In this document: piece by piece, positions 44,058-53,223 of the stretch | Layout: each line of letters opens with the position of its first letter | Numbering within the stretch: the first letter of the stretch is position 1 | Source: Streptomyces sp. SKN60 | Lineage (GTDB): Bacteria > Actinomycetota > Actinomycetes > Streptomycetales > Streptomycetaceae | Length of the DNA: 64,000 nt | NCBI RefSeq assembly: GCF_026236535.1 | Contig: NZ_JAHTMW010000020.1 | Span: 62,001 to 126,000 of the forward strand | Reading direction: 5' to 3' | Notes under the pieces: model-generated | Database searches by the model: none | Told to the model about the DNA's origin: nothing | The model's input: only the letters and a program-made list of their open reading frames with translations | Made by a program: the position numbers and the translations under genes

Positions 44058-45065
44058 ATGGCGACGCCGGGGGAGCTGCGGGTCGGGGTCCTCGCGTACC
44101 CGGGCTGCTTCGCGTCCGAAGTCTTCGGCGTACCCGATCTGTTGACGATGGCCGCGCATGTGGCGGGCCCGGAGGCGCCCGGGTACCGGGGCGTGATCGT
44201 GTCGCCCCGCCGCCGGGTCGTCGCGTCGGGCGGCGCGAGCCTGGACGTGGGGCCGCTGTGCGAGGTGGACGTCCTCGTGGTCCCCGGGTTCGAACTGCGC
44301 CTGGGCGCGGACCTGGACGCGTGGCTCGGCGGGCTCGCGCCCGAGATCGCCGCGATCCGCGCGCGGGCGGCGGCCGGTACGGCGGTGGTGTCGCTGTGCG
44401 TCGGCGCCTTTCTGCTCGCCGAGGCCGGGCTGCTCGACGGGCGCCGGGCCACCACGTCCTGGCTGCACGCGGACGCCCTCGCCCGGCGGTACCCGGCGGC
44501 CGACGTACGGCCCGAGCACCTGGTCGTGACCGACCGGGGCGTGACGACCACGGCCGCCTTCGGCGCGATGTACGACTTCGCGCTGGAACTGATCCGCCAC
44601 CACAGCGGCCCGCGGGTCGCCCGGACCACCGCCCGGCTCGCCCTCGTCGACGACGCCCGCACCTCCCAGACCCCGTACGTCGACCCGAGCCTGCTGCCGC
44701 AGCCCGGCAGCGAGTTCTCCCAGCGGGTCATGCGCCGCCTCGACCAGAACCTCGCCGCCCGCTACGACCTCCCCGCTCTCGCCGCCGCCTTCCGCGTCAG
44801 CACCCGCACCCTCCTGCGCCGCTTCTCCGCCGAAACCGGCCACACCCCGCTCGCCCACCTCCAGTCCGCCCGCGTCCGCCGCGCCCGCCACCTCCTGGAG
44901 ACCACCGACCGCACCGTCGCCGCCATCGCCGCCTCGGTCGGCTACCAGGACCCCGGCACCTTCGCCGCCCTCTTCACCCGCCACACGGGCCACCGCCCGA
45001 GCGCCTACCGCACGGCCTTCCGCCGCAACGCCGAAGCCCCGGCCCCTTCGCACCCCGCCCCCTGA
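44058..45065 (+). CDS. GlxA/FtrA-type AraC regulator with DJ-1/PfpI domain
   Basis: 335 residues. The N-terminal DJ-1/PfpI-like domain (GVLAYPGCFASEVFGVPDLL, nucleophile-elbow Cys in SLCVGAFLLAEAGLL) is joined to a C-terminal AraC double HTH (LPALAAAFRVSTRTLLRRF; IAASVGYQDPGTFAALF). Strong GGGGGAGGGG before the ATG. It is divergent from the dienelactone hydrolase gene across 99 bp, its most likely target. Confidence 0.92.
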   Translation: MATPGELRVGVLAYPGCFASEVFGVPDLLTMAAHVAGPEAPGYRGVIVSPRRRVVASGGASLDVGPLCEVDVLVVPGFELRLGADLDAWLGGLAPEIAAIRARAAAGTAVVSLCVGAFLLAEAGLLDGRRATTSWLHADALARRYPAADVRPEHLVVTDRGVTTTAAFGAMYDFALELIRHHSGPRVARTTARLALVDDARTSQTPYVDPSLLPQPGSEFSQRVMRRLDQNLAARYDLPALAAAFRVSTRTLLRRFSAETGHTPLAHLQSARVRRARHLLETTDRTVAAIAASVGYQDPGTFAALFTRHTGHRPSAYRTAFRRNAEAPAPSHPAP

Positions 45066-45142
45066 CCGGTCGGCCGGCCCCGCCGGGCCTCCGGCCGGCA
45101 CCGCCGGACCTCCGGCCCGGGCCCTGGCCCGGCTCTAGGGTC

Positions 45143-45166
45143 GGCTCCCGGCCTTCGGCCGGAGCC
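45143..45166. terminator. Hairpin between convergent AraC and EamA genes
   Basis: A stem of about 10 bp with one bulged C (45143-45153/45157-45166). The 223-bp gap 45066-45288 is otherwise very GC-rich, with several ccggc/gccgg dyads and no gene. Confidence 0.6.
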
Positions 45167-45288
45167 CGAGCGTTCGCCGCGCTGACAGCGGGCCCCGCCA
45201 GCCCCTGGGCTCGGCCCCCGCCTTCGGCTAGCTCCCGGCCCCCGGCCGGCTCCCGGCCCCGGCCCCAGCCGACGCACTCGCCGCGGCC

Positions 45289-46152
45289 TCAGCCCCCCGC
45301 CCCCGGCGTCCTCGCCGACGCCTTCCCCTCCGCCTCTGCCGGCGCCTCGCCGAACCGCGCCAGCGTCAGCGAGCCCGCCACCGCCACCGCGAAGCCCAGG
45401 AGGGCGAGCCAGCCCAGGCCGGGGCGGGTGGTGTCGCCGAGCCAGGTGATGCCGACGACGGCGGGGCCGATGGTTTCGCCGAGGACGAGGCCGGCGGTGG
45501 CGGTGGTGACGGCGCCGCGGTTGAGGGCGGAGGTGTAGAGGAGGAAGGCGCTGCCGCCGCCGACCAGGAGGGCGTAGAGGGCCGGGTCGGTCAGGTCGAA
45601 GGAGTCGAGGAGGCGGACCGCGATCTCGACCACGCCGAAGCCGAGGCCGCCCGCGAGGCCGAGGGTGAGGGCGCGGGGGCGGTTCGGGAGGCGGCCGGCG
45701 GCGGCGCCCGCCGCGAGGACGCCGAAGGAGGCCGCGAGCAGGCCCCAGGACAGCACGGCGTCGGCGCCCTCGTGGCCCTCCCGGCCGGACGCGAGCGCCA
45801 GCATCGCGAGCCCCAGGCAGACCACCGCGACCGCCGCCCACTCCGTACGGCTGAGCCGCACCTTCAGCATCCGGGAGGCGATCACCGCCGTTACCGCGAG
45901 GCTCGCCGCGAGCGACGCGCCGACCACGTAGATCGGCAGGGTCCGCAGCGCCACGATCTGCAGGACGAAGCCGAGTCCGTCCATGCCGAGCCCGGCCACG
46001 TACCGCCACTGCCGCAGCGCCCGCCACTGCAGCGCCACGTCGACCCCGCCGCCCGTGCCGGGTCCGGCGGCCCGCGCGCCGAGCGCCTGGAAGACGGAGG
46101 CAGCGCCGAAACAGACGGCCGAACCGAGCGCGCAGATCATCCCAAGAAGCAC
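45289..46152 (-). CDS. EamA/DMT-type transporter
   Basis: 287 residues, nine to ten hydrophobic segments in the drug/metabolite-transporter pattern of two inverted EamA halves, with a Pro/Ala/Glu tail. The first helix MLLGMICALGSAVCFGAASVFQ resembles the Streptomyces DMT proteins. The substrate is unknown. The start is a GTG at 46152 without a clear ribosome binding site; the ATG at 46140 is possible. Divergent from the lipoprotein gene (121 bp gap). Confidence 0.83.
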   Translation of the reverse strand: MLLGMICALGSAVCFGAASVFQALGARAAGPGTGGGVDVALQWRALRQWRYVAGLGMDGLGFVLQIVALRTLPIYVVGASLAASLAVTAVIASRMLKVRLSRTEWAAVAVVCLGLAMLALASGREGHEGADAVLSWGLLAASFGVLAAGAAAGRLPNRPRALTLGLAGGLGFGVVEIAVRLLDSFDLTDPALYALLVGGGSAFLLYTSALNRGAVTTATAGLVLGETIGPAVVGITWLGDTTRPGLGWLALLGFAVAVAGSLTLARFGEAPAEAEGKASARTPGAGG

Positions 46153-46273
46153 GAAAGGGACTCTAGTGCGACGGGGATCGGACGCGCGTTCACGCCGGGC
46201 CTACACTGTGCGGTCGCAACCGGGTGCCGGCAGCCGCCGCCAGCCCGGCCCACAGGGAGGGACGGGGACGGAC

Positions 46274-46579
46274 ATGCGCAGAGTGAGGTCGACCACGGTG
46301 GTCCTGGGCGGAGTGGGCCTGCTCGCCGCGACGCTGACGGCCTGCTCGTCCGAGCCCGACCGCCGCTGCATCGACCCGGTGACCTACAAGGAGCTCCCGG
46401 ACTACGAGTGCGGTGGCGGTGACGGCGACAGCGACGGCAGCAGCTCCAGCCACAGCCACTCCGGCCGCTACTACTACGGCGGCTCCTCCAGCAACGGCAA
46501 GGTCAGCGGCGGCAGCTTCGACAAGTCCGCGGTCTCCAGCGGCGGCTTCGGCGGCCACGGTTCCTCCTCCGGCGGCTGA
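46274..46579 (+). CDS. Small Ser/Gly/His-rich lipoprotein, YgiB-like position
   Basis: 101 residues. The signal peptide has lipobox LTAC (Cys24), so lipidation is predicted. The mature part has CIDPVTYKELPDYEC (two Cys, possible disulfide), then a Ser/His/Gly/Tyr low-complexity region. It ends 6 bp before an ATP-grasp gene. Enterobacterial YgiB (lipoprotein) and YgiC (glutathionylspermidine-synthase-like) form the same pair. The sequence similarity to YgiB is weak by eye, so the parallel rests on position and type. Confidence 0.8.
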   Translation: MRRVRSTTVVLGGVGLLAATLTACSSEPDRRCIDPVTYKELPDYECGGGDGDSDGSSSSHSHSGRYYYGGSSSNGKVSGGSFDKSAVSSGGFGGHGSSSGG

Positions 46580-46585
46580 TCCCCC

Positions 46586-47770
46586 GTGCGGCGCCACACC
46601 ATCGAACCGCGGCCCGGCTGGCAGCAGACCGTCGAGGAGCAGGGCCTGATCTACCCCCTGACCCGTTACCCCGACGACTCCCTGCGCCCCTACTGGGACG
46701 AGAGCGCCTACTACTCCTTCAGCCTGCCCGAGGTGGAGACCCTGGAGGAGGTCGTCGAGGAGTTGCACGCCATGTGCCTCGCCGCGGCGGCGCACATCGT
46801 CGAGAAGGACCGGTTCGCCGAGCTCGGCATCACCGACCGCCGGCTCGCCCGCCGGGTCGCCGAGTCCTGGCGCCGCCGCGCCGAACTCCCCACCATCTAC
46901 GCCCGCTTCGACCTGCGTTACGACGGCACGGGCCCGGCGAAGATGCTGGAGTACAACGCCGACACCCCCACCTCCCTCGTGGAGGCCGCCAGCCCGCAGT
47001 GGTTCTGGATGGAGGAGCGCTTCCCCGGCGCCGACCAGTGGAACTCCCTCCACGAGCGCCTCGTCGACGCCTGGAAGCGGCAGGCGCACCTGCTGCCGCC
47101 CGGCAGTCCCGTGCACTTCGTCCACTCCGACGTCGACGAGCTCGGCGAGGACCTGATGACCGTCGCATACCTCCGCGAGACCGCCCAGCAGGCCGGCCTC
47201 GCGACCGAGGCGCTGTCGGTCGAGCGGATCGGCTGGGACCGCATCTCCGGGCGCTTCGTCGACGACCGGCTGCGCTTCATCCGCGCGTGCTTCAAGCTCT
47301 ACCCGTGGGAGTGGCTGACCACGGACGCCTTCGGCCCGTACGTCCTCGACACCCTGGACAACGGCGGCGGCAGCGGCACCACCTGCTGGATCGAGCCCGC
47401 CTGGAAGATGCTGCTCTCCAACAAGGCGCTCCTGGCGATCCTCTGGGAGCTCTACCCGGGCCACCCCAACCTGCTGCCCGCCTACCTCGACGGCCCGCGC
47501 GAACTCGCCACCACCACCGGCTGGGTGGCCAAGCCGCTGCTCGGCCGCGAGGGCGCGGGCGTCACGATCCACGAGCCGGGCGCCCCGGTCGTGCTCGGCG
47601 ACGAGCCGGTCTGCTACCAGGAGCTCGCCCCGCTGCCCGACTTCGACGGCAACCGGGTCGTGCTCGGCGCGTGGACCGTCGGCGACGAGTCGGCGGGGCT
47701 CGGCATCCGCGAGTCGGCGGGCCTGGTCACGGACGAGTACGCCCGCTTCATCCCGCACGTGATCCTGTAG
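46586..47770 (+). CDS. Glutathionylspermidine synthase-like ATP-grasp protein (YgiC type)
   Basis: 394 residues, the length of the short YgiC/YjfC group that has only the synthetase (ATP-grasp) half of glutathionylspermidine synthase. Visible motifs: IYARFDLRYDGTGPAKMLEYNADTPTS (read as residues 96-122), VHFVHSDVDELGED, GWVAKPLLGREGAGV and a final FIPHVIL. Streptomyces make mycothiol rather than glutathione, so the amine and acid substrates must differ from those of the named enzyme. Starts at a GTG 6 bp after the lipoprotein gene; the two are one operon. Confidence 0.9.
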   Translation: MRRHTIEPRPGWQQTVEEQGLIYPLTRYPDDSLRPYWDESAYYSFSLPEVETLEEVVEELHAMCLAAAAHIVEKDRFAELGITDRRLARRVAESWRRRAELPTIYARFDLRYDGTGPAKMLEYNADTPTSLVEAASPQWFWMEERFPGADQWNSLHERLVDAWKRQAHLLPPGSPVHFVHSDVDELGEDLMTVAYLRETAQQAGLATEALSVERIGWDRISGRFVDDRLRFIRACFKLYPWEWLTTDAFGPYVLDTLDNGGGSGTTCWIEPAWKMLLSNKALLAILWELYPGHPNLLPAYLDGPRELATTTGWVAKPLLGREGAGVTIHEPGAPVVLGDEPVCYQELAPLPDFDGNRVVLGAWTVGDESAGLGIRESAGLVTDEYARFIPHVIL

Positions 47771-47819
47771 GGCCTGTCACGCCCTGGCGGGCCTGTCCGC
47801 TCCGGCTCCTGGCCCGACG

Positions 47820-48212
47820 TCAGATCTTCAGGACGGTGACGGCCGGGCCGCAGAGCAGCGTCAGATCCTCCGGATCCGAGGTCAGGACGGTGACCGGGCC
47901 CGGTGCGCGGCGGGCGATCGCGGCCAGGACGGCGTCGATCGCGTACTTGTGTCCGTGCAGGCCGTGTTCTCGCAGGAGCACGGCGGCCTCGTCGCTCACG
48001 GACCGGGTGACGTCGTGCACGTCGATGCGGGACAGGACCCACTGGATGCGCGCCGGGTGAACGCGCTCGTAGTCGGCCTCCAGGCGGGTCATCGCCGTGG
48101 TGGCCACCCGGACGCCCTTCTCGGCCGCGACCTCGACGCGCACCACGACACGCCGGTCCTTGAGGTAGAGCTTCGAGAGTCCTTCGCTGTCCAGCAGCAG
48201 CGTCCCCGCCAT
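47820..48212 (-). CDS. PIN-domain ribonuclease toxin (VapC-like)
   Basis: 130 residues. The PIN acidic residues are seen in LLLDSEGLSKL (Asp8 and Glu10), the central AIDAVLAAIA and the C-terminal TSDPEDL. VapC toxins cleave RNA, often tRNA. The ATG overlaps the antitoxin stop (TGATG), which is the typical vapBC arrangement with the antitoxin first. Confidence 0.87.
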   Translation of the reverse strand: MAGTLLLDSEGLSKLYLKDRRVVVRVEVAAEKGVRVATTAMTRLEADYERVHPARIQWVLSRIDVHDVTRSVSDEAAVLLREHGLHGHKYAIDAVLAAIARRAPGPVTVLTSDPEDLTLLCGPAVTVLKI

Positions 48213-48508
48213 CAGGCGGCAGCCTGGGGCTGCTCGCCGTCGCGGCCGTCGTCCACGCCGGGCGAGTGATGGCGCAGCTCGGCACGGGCGGCCTCGCGCT
48301 CCTCCTCGGTCAGCGGGTCGTTGTCGATCTCGAAGTCGGCCACGATCTCCCGGAGCCGCTCCATGGCGAGCCGCTGCTCCAGCGCCTCGGCGACGTACGC
48401 GGAGAACCCGCCGGGCCCGACACGGCTGCGCACGTCCTCCGCAAGCTCCTCCGGCAGGCTGATCGAGTACTTCTTACTACCGCTCATGCCACCGATCGTA
48501 CTGCTCAT
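48212..48508 (-). CDS. Antitoxin, ribbon-helix-helix type (VapB-like)
   Basis: 98 residues (or 91 if it starts at the Met at 48487). The N-terminal KKYSISLPEELAEDVRSRV followed by FSAYVAEALEQRL is a ribbon-helix-helix DNA-binding unit. The acidic C-terminal part (EIDNDPLTEEEREAARAEL) would wrap the toxin. GAGGGGGC precedes the upstream ATG. It presumably represses its own promoter together with the PIN protein. Confidence 0.85.
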   Translation of the reverse strand: MSSTIGGMSGSKKYSISLPEELAEDVRSRVGPGGFSAYVAEALEQRLAMERLREIVADFEIDNDPLTEEEREAARAELRHHSPGVDDGRDGEQPQAAA

Positions 48509-48596
48509 GCCCCCTCGTCAGGGCGCATTCCGCCGCACGACGAGGGGGCGCACCGGAGCGCAACCGGCTCAGGCCGTCAGGCCGTCCGGGCCGCCG

Positions 48597-49811
<1,215 letters not shown>

Positions 49812-49917
49812 GGGATCTCCGTTCGTCCTGCGGCAGGTGCGGGTGTGGCTCCCTTTTCTTATCGTCGCTCGCATGCCGGACGGGGAAACCTCCGGCGACG
49901 ACGCGCCCGCTACTGTG

Positions 49918-50012
49918 GAAACACGCACGGCGACTGGCGTACGGGGAACCGACCCCGGGGGAGCCGTGCGCGGCAGACCACACGAGGTGCCGCCCGCCTG
50001 GGCATCACGGGA
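49918..50012 (+). ncRNA. ZTP/ZMP (pfl) riboswitch in the glyA leader
   Basis: The 3' signature ccgcctgggca of the pfl motif is present as cgcctgggcatc (49995-50006). The 5' half has an 8-bp P1 stem (49924-49931 with 49963-49970) enclosing gactggcg and a GGGG/CCCC P2 (49943-49946/49953-49956). P3 pairs 49986-49991 with 50001-50006 using one G-U. The spacing and order match the class that senses ZMP/ZTP, the purine intermediate that accumulates when 10-formyl-THF is short, and glyA is a classic target. I rate this as a confident recognition. Confidence 0.9.
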
Positions 50013-50049
50013 CACACCGTCGAGTCCCGTGCGCCACGCGCGTCGGGAC
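50006..50049 (+). promoter_or_regulatory. Candidate expression platform of the ZTP riboswitch
   Basis: Two mutually exclusive helices are seen. The segment 50006-50013 (cacgggac, overlapping the last base of P3) can pair with 50024-50031 (gtcccgtg). The same gtcccg can instead pair with 50044-50049 (cgggac). Ligand binding that locks P3 would shift this balance. No U-tract is present, so the switch could act on termination or on access to the GGAGGAG at 50060-50065. Confidence 0.55.
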
Positions 50050-50074
50050 CCAGCTGCCCGGAGGAGCGCACGCC

Positions 50075-51373
50075 ATGAACCTTCCCGCCACCGGCCTTCC
50101 CCCCACCGGCCTTCCCGCCCATCACCCCGCCCTCTCCGCCGCCGACCCCGAGCTCGCCGCGCTCGTCGGCGCCGAGGAGCGGCTGCAGGCCGAGACCCTG
50201 CGGCTCATCCCCAGCGAGAACTACGTCTCCGCCGCCGTCCTCGAAGCCTCCGGCACCGTCCTGCAGAACAAGTACAGCGAGGGCTACCCCGGCCGCCGCT
50301 ACTACGAGGGCCAGCAGAACATCGACCAGGTCGAGACCCTCGCGATCGAGCGCGCCAAGGCCCTCTTCGGCGTCGACCACGCCAACGTCCAGCCGTACTC
50401 CGGCTCCCCGGCCAACCTCGCCGTCTACCTCGCCTTCGCCCAGCCCGGCGACACCGTGATGGGCATGGCCCTGCCCATGGGCGGCCACCTCACCCACGGC
50501 TGGGGCGTCTCCGCCACCGGCACCTGGTTCCGGGGCGTGCAGTACGGCGTACGCCAGGACAACGGGCTCATCGACTTCGACCAGGTCCGCGAGCTCGCCC
50601 TCGCCGAGCGGCCCAAGGTGATCTTCTGCGGCGGCACCGCGCTGCCCCGCACGATCGACTTCGCCGCCTTCGGGGAGATCGCCCGCGAGGCCGGCGCCGT
50701 GCTCGTCGCCGACGTCGCCCACATCGCCGGCCTCATCGCCGGCGGCGCCCACCCGTCCCCGGTCGGCCACGTGGACGTGATCTCCACGACCACCCACAAG
50801 ACCCTGCGCGGCCCGCGCGGCGCCATGCTGATGTCCCGCGCCGAGCACGCCAAGGCCCTCGACAAGGCCGTCTTCCCCGGCCTCCAGGGCGGCCCGCACA
50901 ACCAGACCACCGCCGCCATCGCCGTCGCCCTGCACGAGGCGGCCCGGCCCGCCTTCCGGGACTACGCCCACGCCGTCGTCGCCAACGCCAGGGCGCTCGC
51001 CGAGGCGCTGCTCGCCCGCGGCTTCGACCTGGTCTCCGGCGGCACCGACAACCACCTGATCCTGATGGACCTCACCCCCAAGGAGGTCCCCGGCAAGGTC
51101 GCCGCCAAGGCCCTCGACCGGGCCGGGATCGTCGTGAACTACAACACCGTCCCCTACGACCCCCGCAAGCCCTTCGACCCGTCCGGCGTCCGCATCGGCA
51201 CCCCGTCCCTCACTTCCCGTGGCCTCGACGTCACGCACATGCCGCAGGTCGCCGACTGGATCGACCGCGGTGTCACCGCCGCGGGCAAGGGCGACGAGGA
51301 CGCCCTCGCCGTGATCCGCGCCGAGGTCGCCGAGCTCATGGCCGCCTTCCCGGCCCCGGGCCTGCCCGTCTGA
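50075..51373 (+). CDS. glyA: Serine hydroxymethyltransferase
   Basis: 432 residues. It converts serine and THF to glycine and 5,10-methylene-THF, the main source of one-carbon units for FolD, PurN and PurH. Conserved motifs: LIPSENYVSAAVLEA, the PLP Lys in STTTHKTLRGPRG, NTVPYDPRKPF and GVRIGTPSLTSRG. It starts after GGAGGAG. Regulation by the upstream ZTP riboswitch is predicted. This may be one of two glyA paralogues in the genome; only one is in this window. The N-terminus has a small repeat (TGLPPTGLP). Confidence 0.97.
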   Translation: MNLPATGLPPTGLPAHHPALSAADPELAALVGAEERLQAETLRLIPSENYVSAAVLEASGTVLQNKYSEGYPGRRYYEGQQNIDQVETLAIERAKALFGVDHANVQPYSGSPANLAVYLAFAQPGDTVMGMALPMGGHLTHGWGVSATGTWFRGVQYGVRQDNGLIDFDQVRELALAERPKVIFCGGTALPRTIDFAAFGEIAREAGAVLVADVAHIAGLIAGGAHPSPVGHVDVISTTTHKTLRGPRGAMLMSRAEHAKALDKAVFPGLQGGPHNQTTAAIAVALHEAARPAFRDYAHAVVANARALAEALLARGFDLVSGGTDNHLILMDLTPKEVPGKVAAKALDRAGIVVNYNTVPYDPRKPFDPSGVRIGTPSLTSRGLDVTHMPQVADWIDRGVTAAGKGDEDALAVIRAEVAELMAAFPAPGLPV

Positions 51374-51475
51374 CGCCCTTCACCCGTCCGAAGAGAGACG
51401 TGTGTTCCGCGTCTCACCGGCCCGCGGTGGGCGGGCAGTCCGGGAACGCTCCGCACACCTGAGAGAATGATGAGC

Positions 51476-52489
51476 ATGGCCTCTGATCGACCTCGTGTGC
51501 TCTCCGGAATCCAGCCCACCGCAGGCTCGTTCCACCTCGGCAACTACCTCGGCGCCGTCCGGCAGTGGGTCGCGCTGCAGGAGTCCCACGACGCCTTCTA
51601 CATGGTCGTGGACCTGCACGCGATCACGGTCCCGCAGGACCCCGCCGAGCTGCGCGCCAACACCCGGCTCGCCGCCGCCCAGCTGCTCGCCGCCGGCCTC
51701 GACCCGGAGCGCTGCACCCTCTTCGTCCAGAGCCACGTCCCCGAGCACGCCCAGCTCGGCTGGGTGATGAACTGCCTCACCGGCTTCGGCGAGGCCTCCC
51801 GGATGACCCAGTTCAAGGACAAGTCCGCGAAGCAGGGCGCCGACCGCGCGACCGTCGGCCTCTTCACGTACCCGATCCTCCAGGTCGCCGACATCCTGCT
51901 GTACCAGGCCGACCAGGTCCCGGTCGGCGAGGACCAGCGCCAGCACATCGAGCTGACCCGCGACCTCGCGGAGCGCTTCAACGGGCGCTTCGGCGAGACG
52001 TTCACGATCCCCGCGCCGTACATCCTCAAGGAGACGGGGAAGATCTACGACCTCCAGGACCCGGCGATCAAGATGAGCAAGTCGGCGTCCACGCCGAAGG
52101 GCCTCATCAACCTCCTGGACGACCCGAAGGTCACCGCGAAGAAGGTCAAGAGCGCGGTCACCGACACCGACACGGTGATCCGCTTCGACCCGGAGCACAA
52201 GGCCGGCGTCTCCAACCTGCTCAGCATCATGTCCACGCTCACCTCCACGTCCGTCGAGGACCTGGAGAAGAGCTACGAGGGCAAGATGTACGGCGCCCTG
52301 AAGACCGACCTCGCCGAGGTCATGGTGGACTTCGTCACTCCCTTCCGTACCCGCACCCAGGAGTACCTGGACGACCCCGAGACCTTGGACTCGGTGCTGG
52401 CCAAGGGCGCGGAGAAGGCCCGGGCGGTCGCCGCCGAGACGCTGGCGCAGACGTACGAGAAGATTGGCTTCCTGCCCGCCAAGCACTGA
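51476..52489 (+). CDS. trpS: Tryptophanyl-tRNA synthetase
   Basis: 337 residues, class Ic synthetase. The HIGH-equivalent is in PTAGSFHLGNYLGAV and the KMSKS loop in IKMSKSAS. Three in-frame ATGs are available (51467, 51470, 51476). The last is chosen because gagaga at 51461-51466 is then 9 bases away. A weak hairpin (gagacg/cgtctc near 51396) lies in the 102-bp gap after glyA. Confidence 0.96.
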   Translation: MASDRPRVLSGIQPTAGSFHLGNYLGAVRQWVALQESHDAFYMVVDLHAITVPQDPAELRANTRLAAAQLLAAGLDPERCTLFVQSHVPEHAQLGWVMNCLTGFGEASRMTQFKDKSAKQGADRATVGLFTYPILQVADILLYQADQVPVGEDQRQHIELTRDLAERFNGRFGETFTIPAPYILKETGKIYDLQDPAIKMSKSASTPKGLINLLDDPKVTAKKVKSAVTDTDTVIRFDPEHKAGVSNLLSIMSTLTSTSVEDLEKSYEGKMYGALKTDLAEVMVDFVTPFRTRTQEYLDDPETLDSVLAKGAEKARAVAAETLAQTYEKIGFLPAKH

Positions 52490-52535
52490 TCCGGGGCACG
52501 TGCCCGGGCACGGGTCGAACGACTCTGGCCGAAAG

Positions 52536-52570
52536 GGTGGTGCAAGCCGCACACTGGCGGCTGCACCACC
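52536..52570 (+). terminator. Hairpin between trpS and the 2H phosphoesterase gene
   Basis: A 13-bp stem with one bulged A (52536-52549/52558-52570). It ends 15 bp before the GGAGGAG of the next gene, so it may attenuate as well as terminate. Confidence 0.65.
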
Positions 52571-52598
52571 ACAATCCTGGACGATGGAGGAGAACGAC

Positions 52599-53192
52599 GT
52601 GGGGACCGTAACGCTCGGCGTTTCGATCGCGGTCCCGGAGCCTCACGGCAGCCTGCTCCAGGAGCGGCGCGCGGGCTTCGGGGATCCCGCCGCGCACGGC
52701 ATTCCGACCCACGTCACGCTGCTGCCGCCGACCGAGGTCGCCGCGGAGCGGCTGCCGGAGATCGAGGCGCACCTCGCCTCGATCGCGGCGCTCAGCCGGC
52801 CCTTCGCGATGCGCCTGGAGGGCACCGGCACCTTCCGGCCGCTCTCCCCGGTGGTCTTCGTCAAGCTCGTCGAGGGCGCGACCGGCTGCGACCTGCTCCA
52901 GCAGCGCGTCCGCGACGAGGCCGGCCCGGTCCCGCGCGAGCTCCAGTTCCCGTACCACCCGCACGTCACCGTCGCGCACGGCATCGCCGAGGAGGCGATG
53001 GACCGCGCCTTCGAGGAGCTGTCCGGTTACGCGGCGGAGTGGACCTGCCGTTCCTTCGCGCTGTACGAGCAGGGCGCGGACGAGGTGTGGCGGAAGCTGT
53101 ACGACTACGAGTTCGGCAGCGGCCGTACGATCTCCGCCGTCCCGGCACAGGGCGGCAGCCCGGTCGACGCCCCGGCCACGACCCCGCTCTAG
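52599..53192 (+). CDS. 2'-5' RNA ligase/2H phosphoesterase family protein
   Basis: 197 residues with both H-x-T/S-x tetrapeptides of the 2H superfamily: THVTLLPP and HVTVAHG, about 85 residues apart. Family members ligate or hydrolyse 2'-5' RNA linkages or cyclic phosphates. Position after trpS hints at tRNA metabolism, but that is only proximity. GGAGGAG at 52586-52592 fixes the GTG at 52599. Confidence 0.9.
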   Translation: MGTVTLGVSIAVPEPHGSLLQERRAGFGDPAAHGIPTHVTLLPPTEVAAERLPEIEAHLASIAALSRPFAMRLEGTGTFRPLSPVVFVKLVEGATGCDLLQQRVRDEAGPVPRELQFPYHPHVTVAHGIAEEAMDRAFEELSGYAAEWTCRSFALYEQGADEVWRKLYDYEFGSGRTISAVPAQGGSPVDAPATTPL

Positions 53193-53223
53193 GCGCGCCG
53201 GCTCCGGCCTGGGCCCCGTACGG

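Noticed and set aside
51374..51475. T-box or attenuator before trpS
   Set aside because: No TGGN-bearing T-box core or leader peptide with Trp codons is visible. Only a weak 6-bp hairpin is present.
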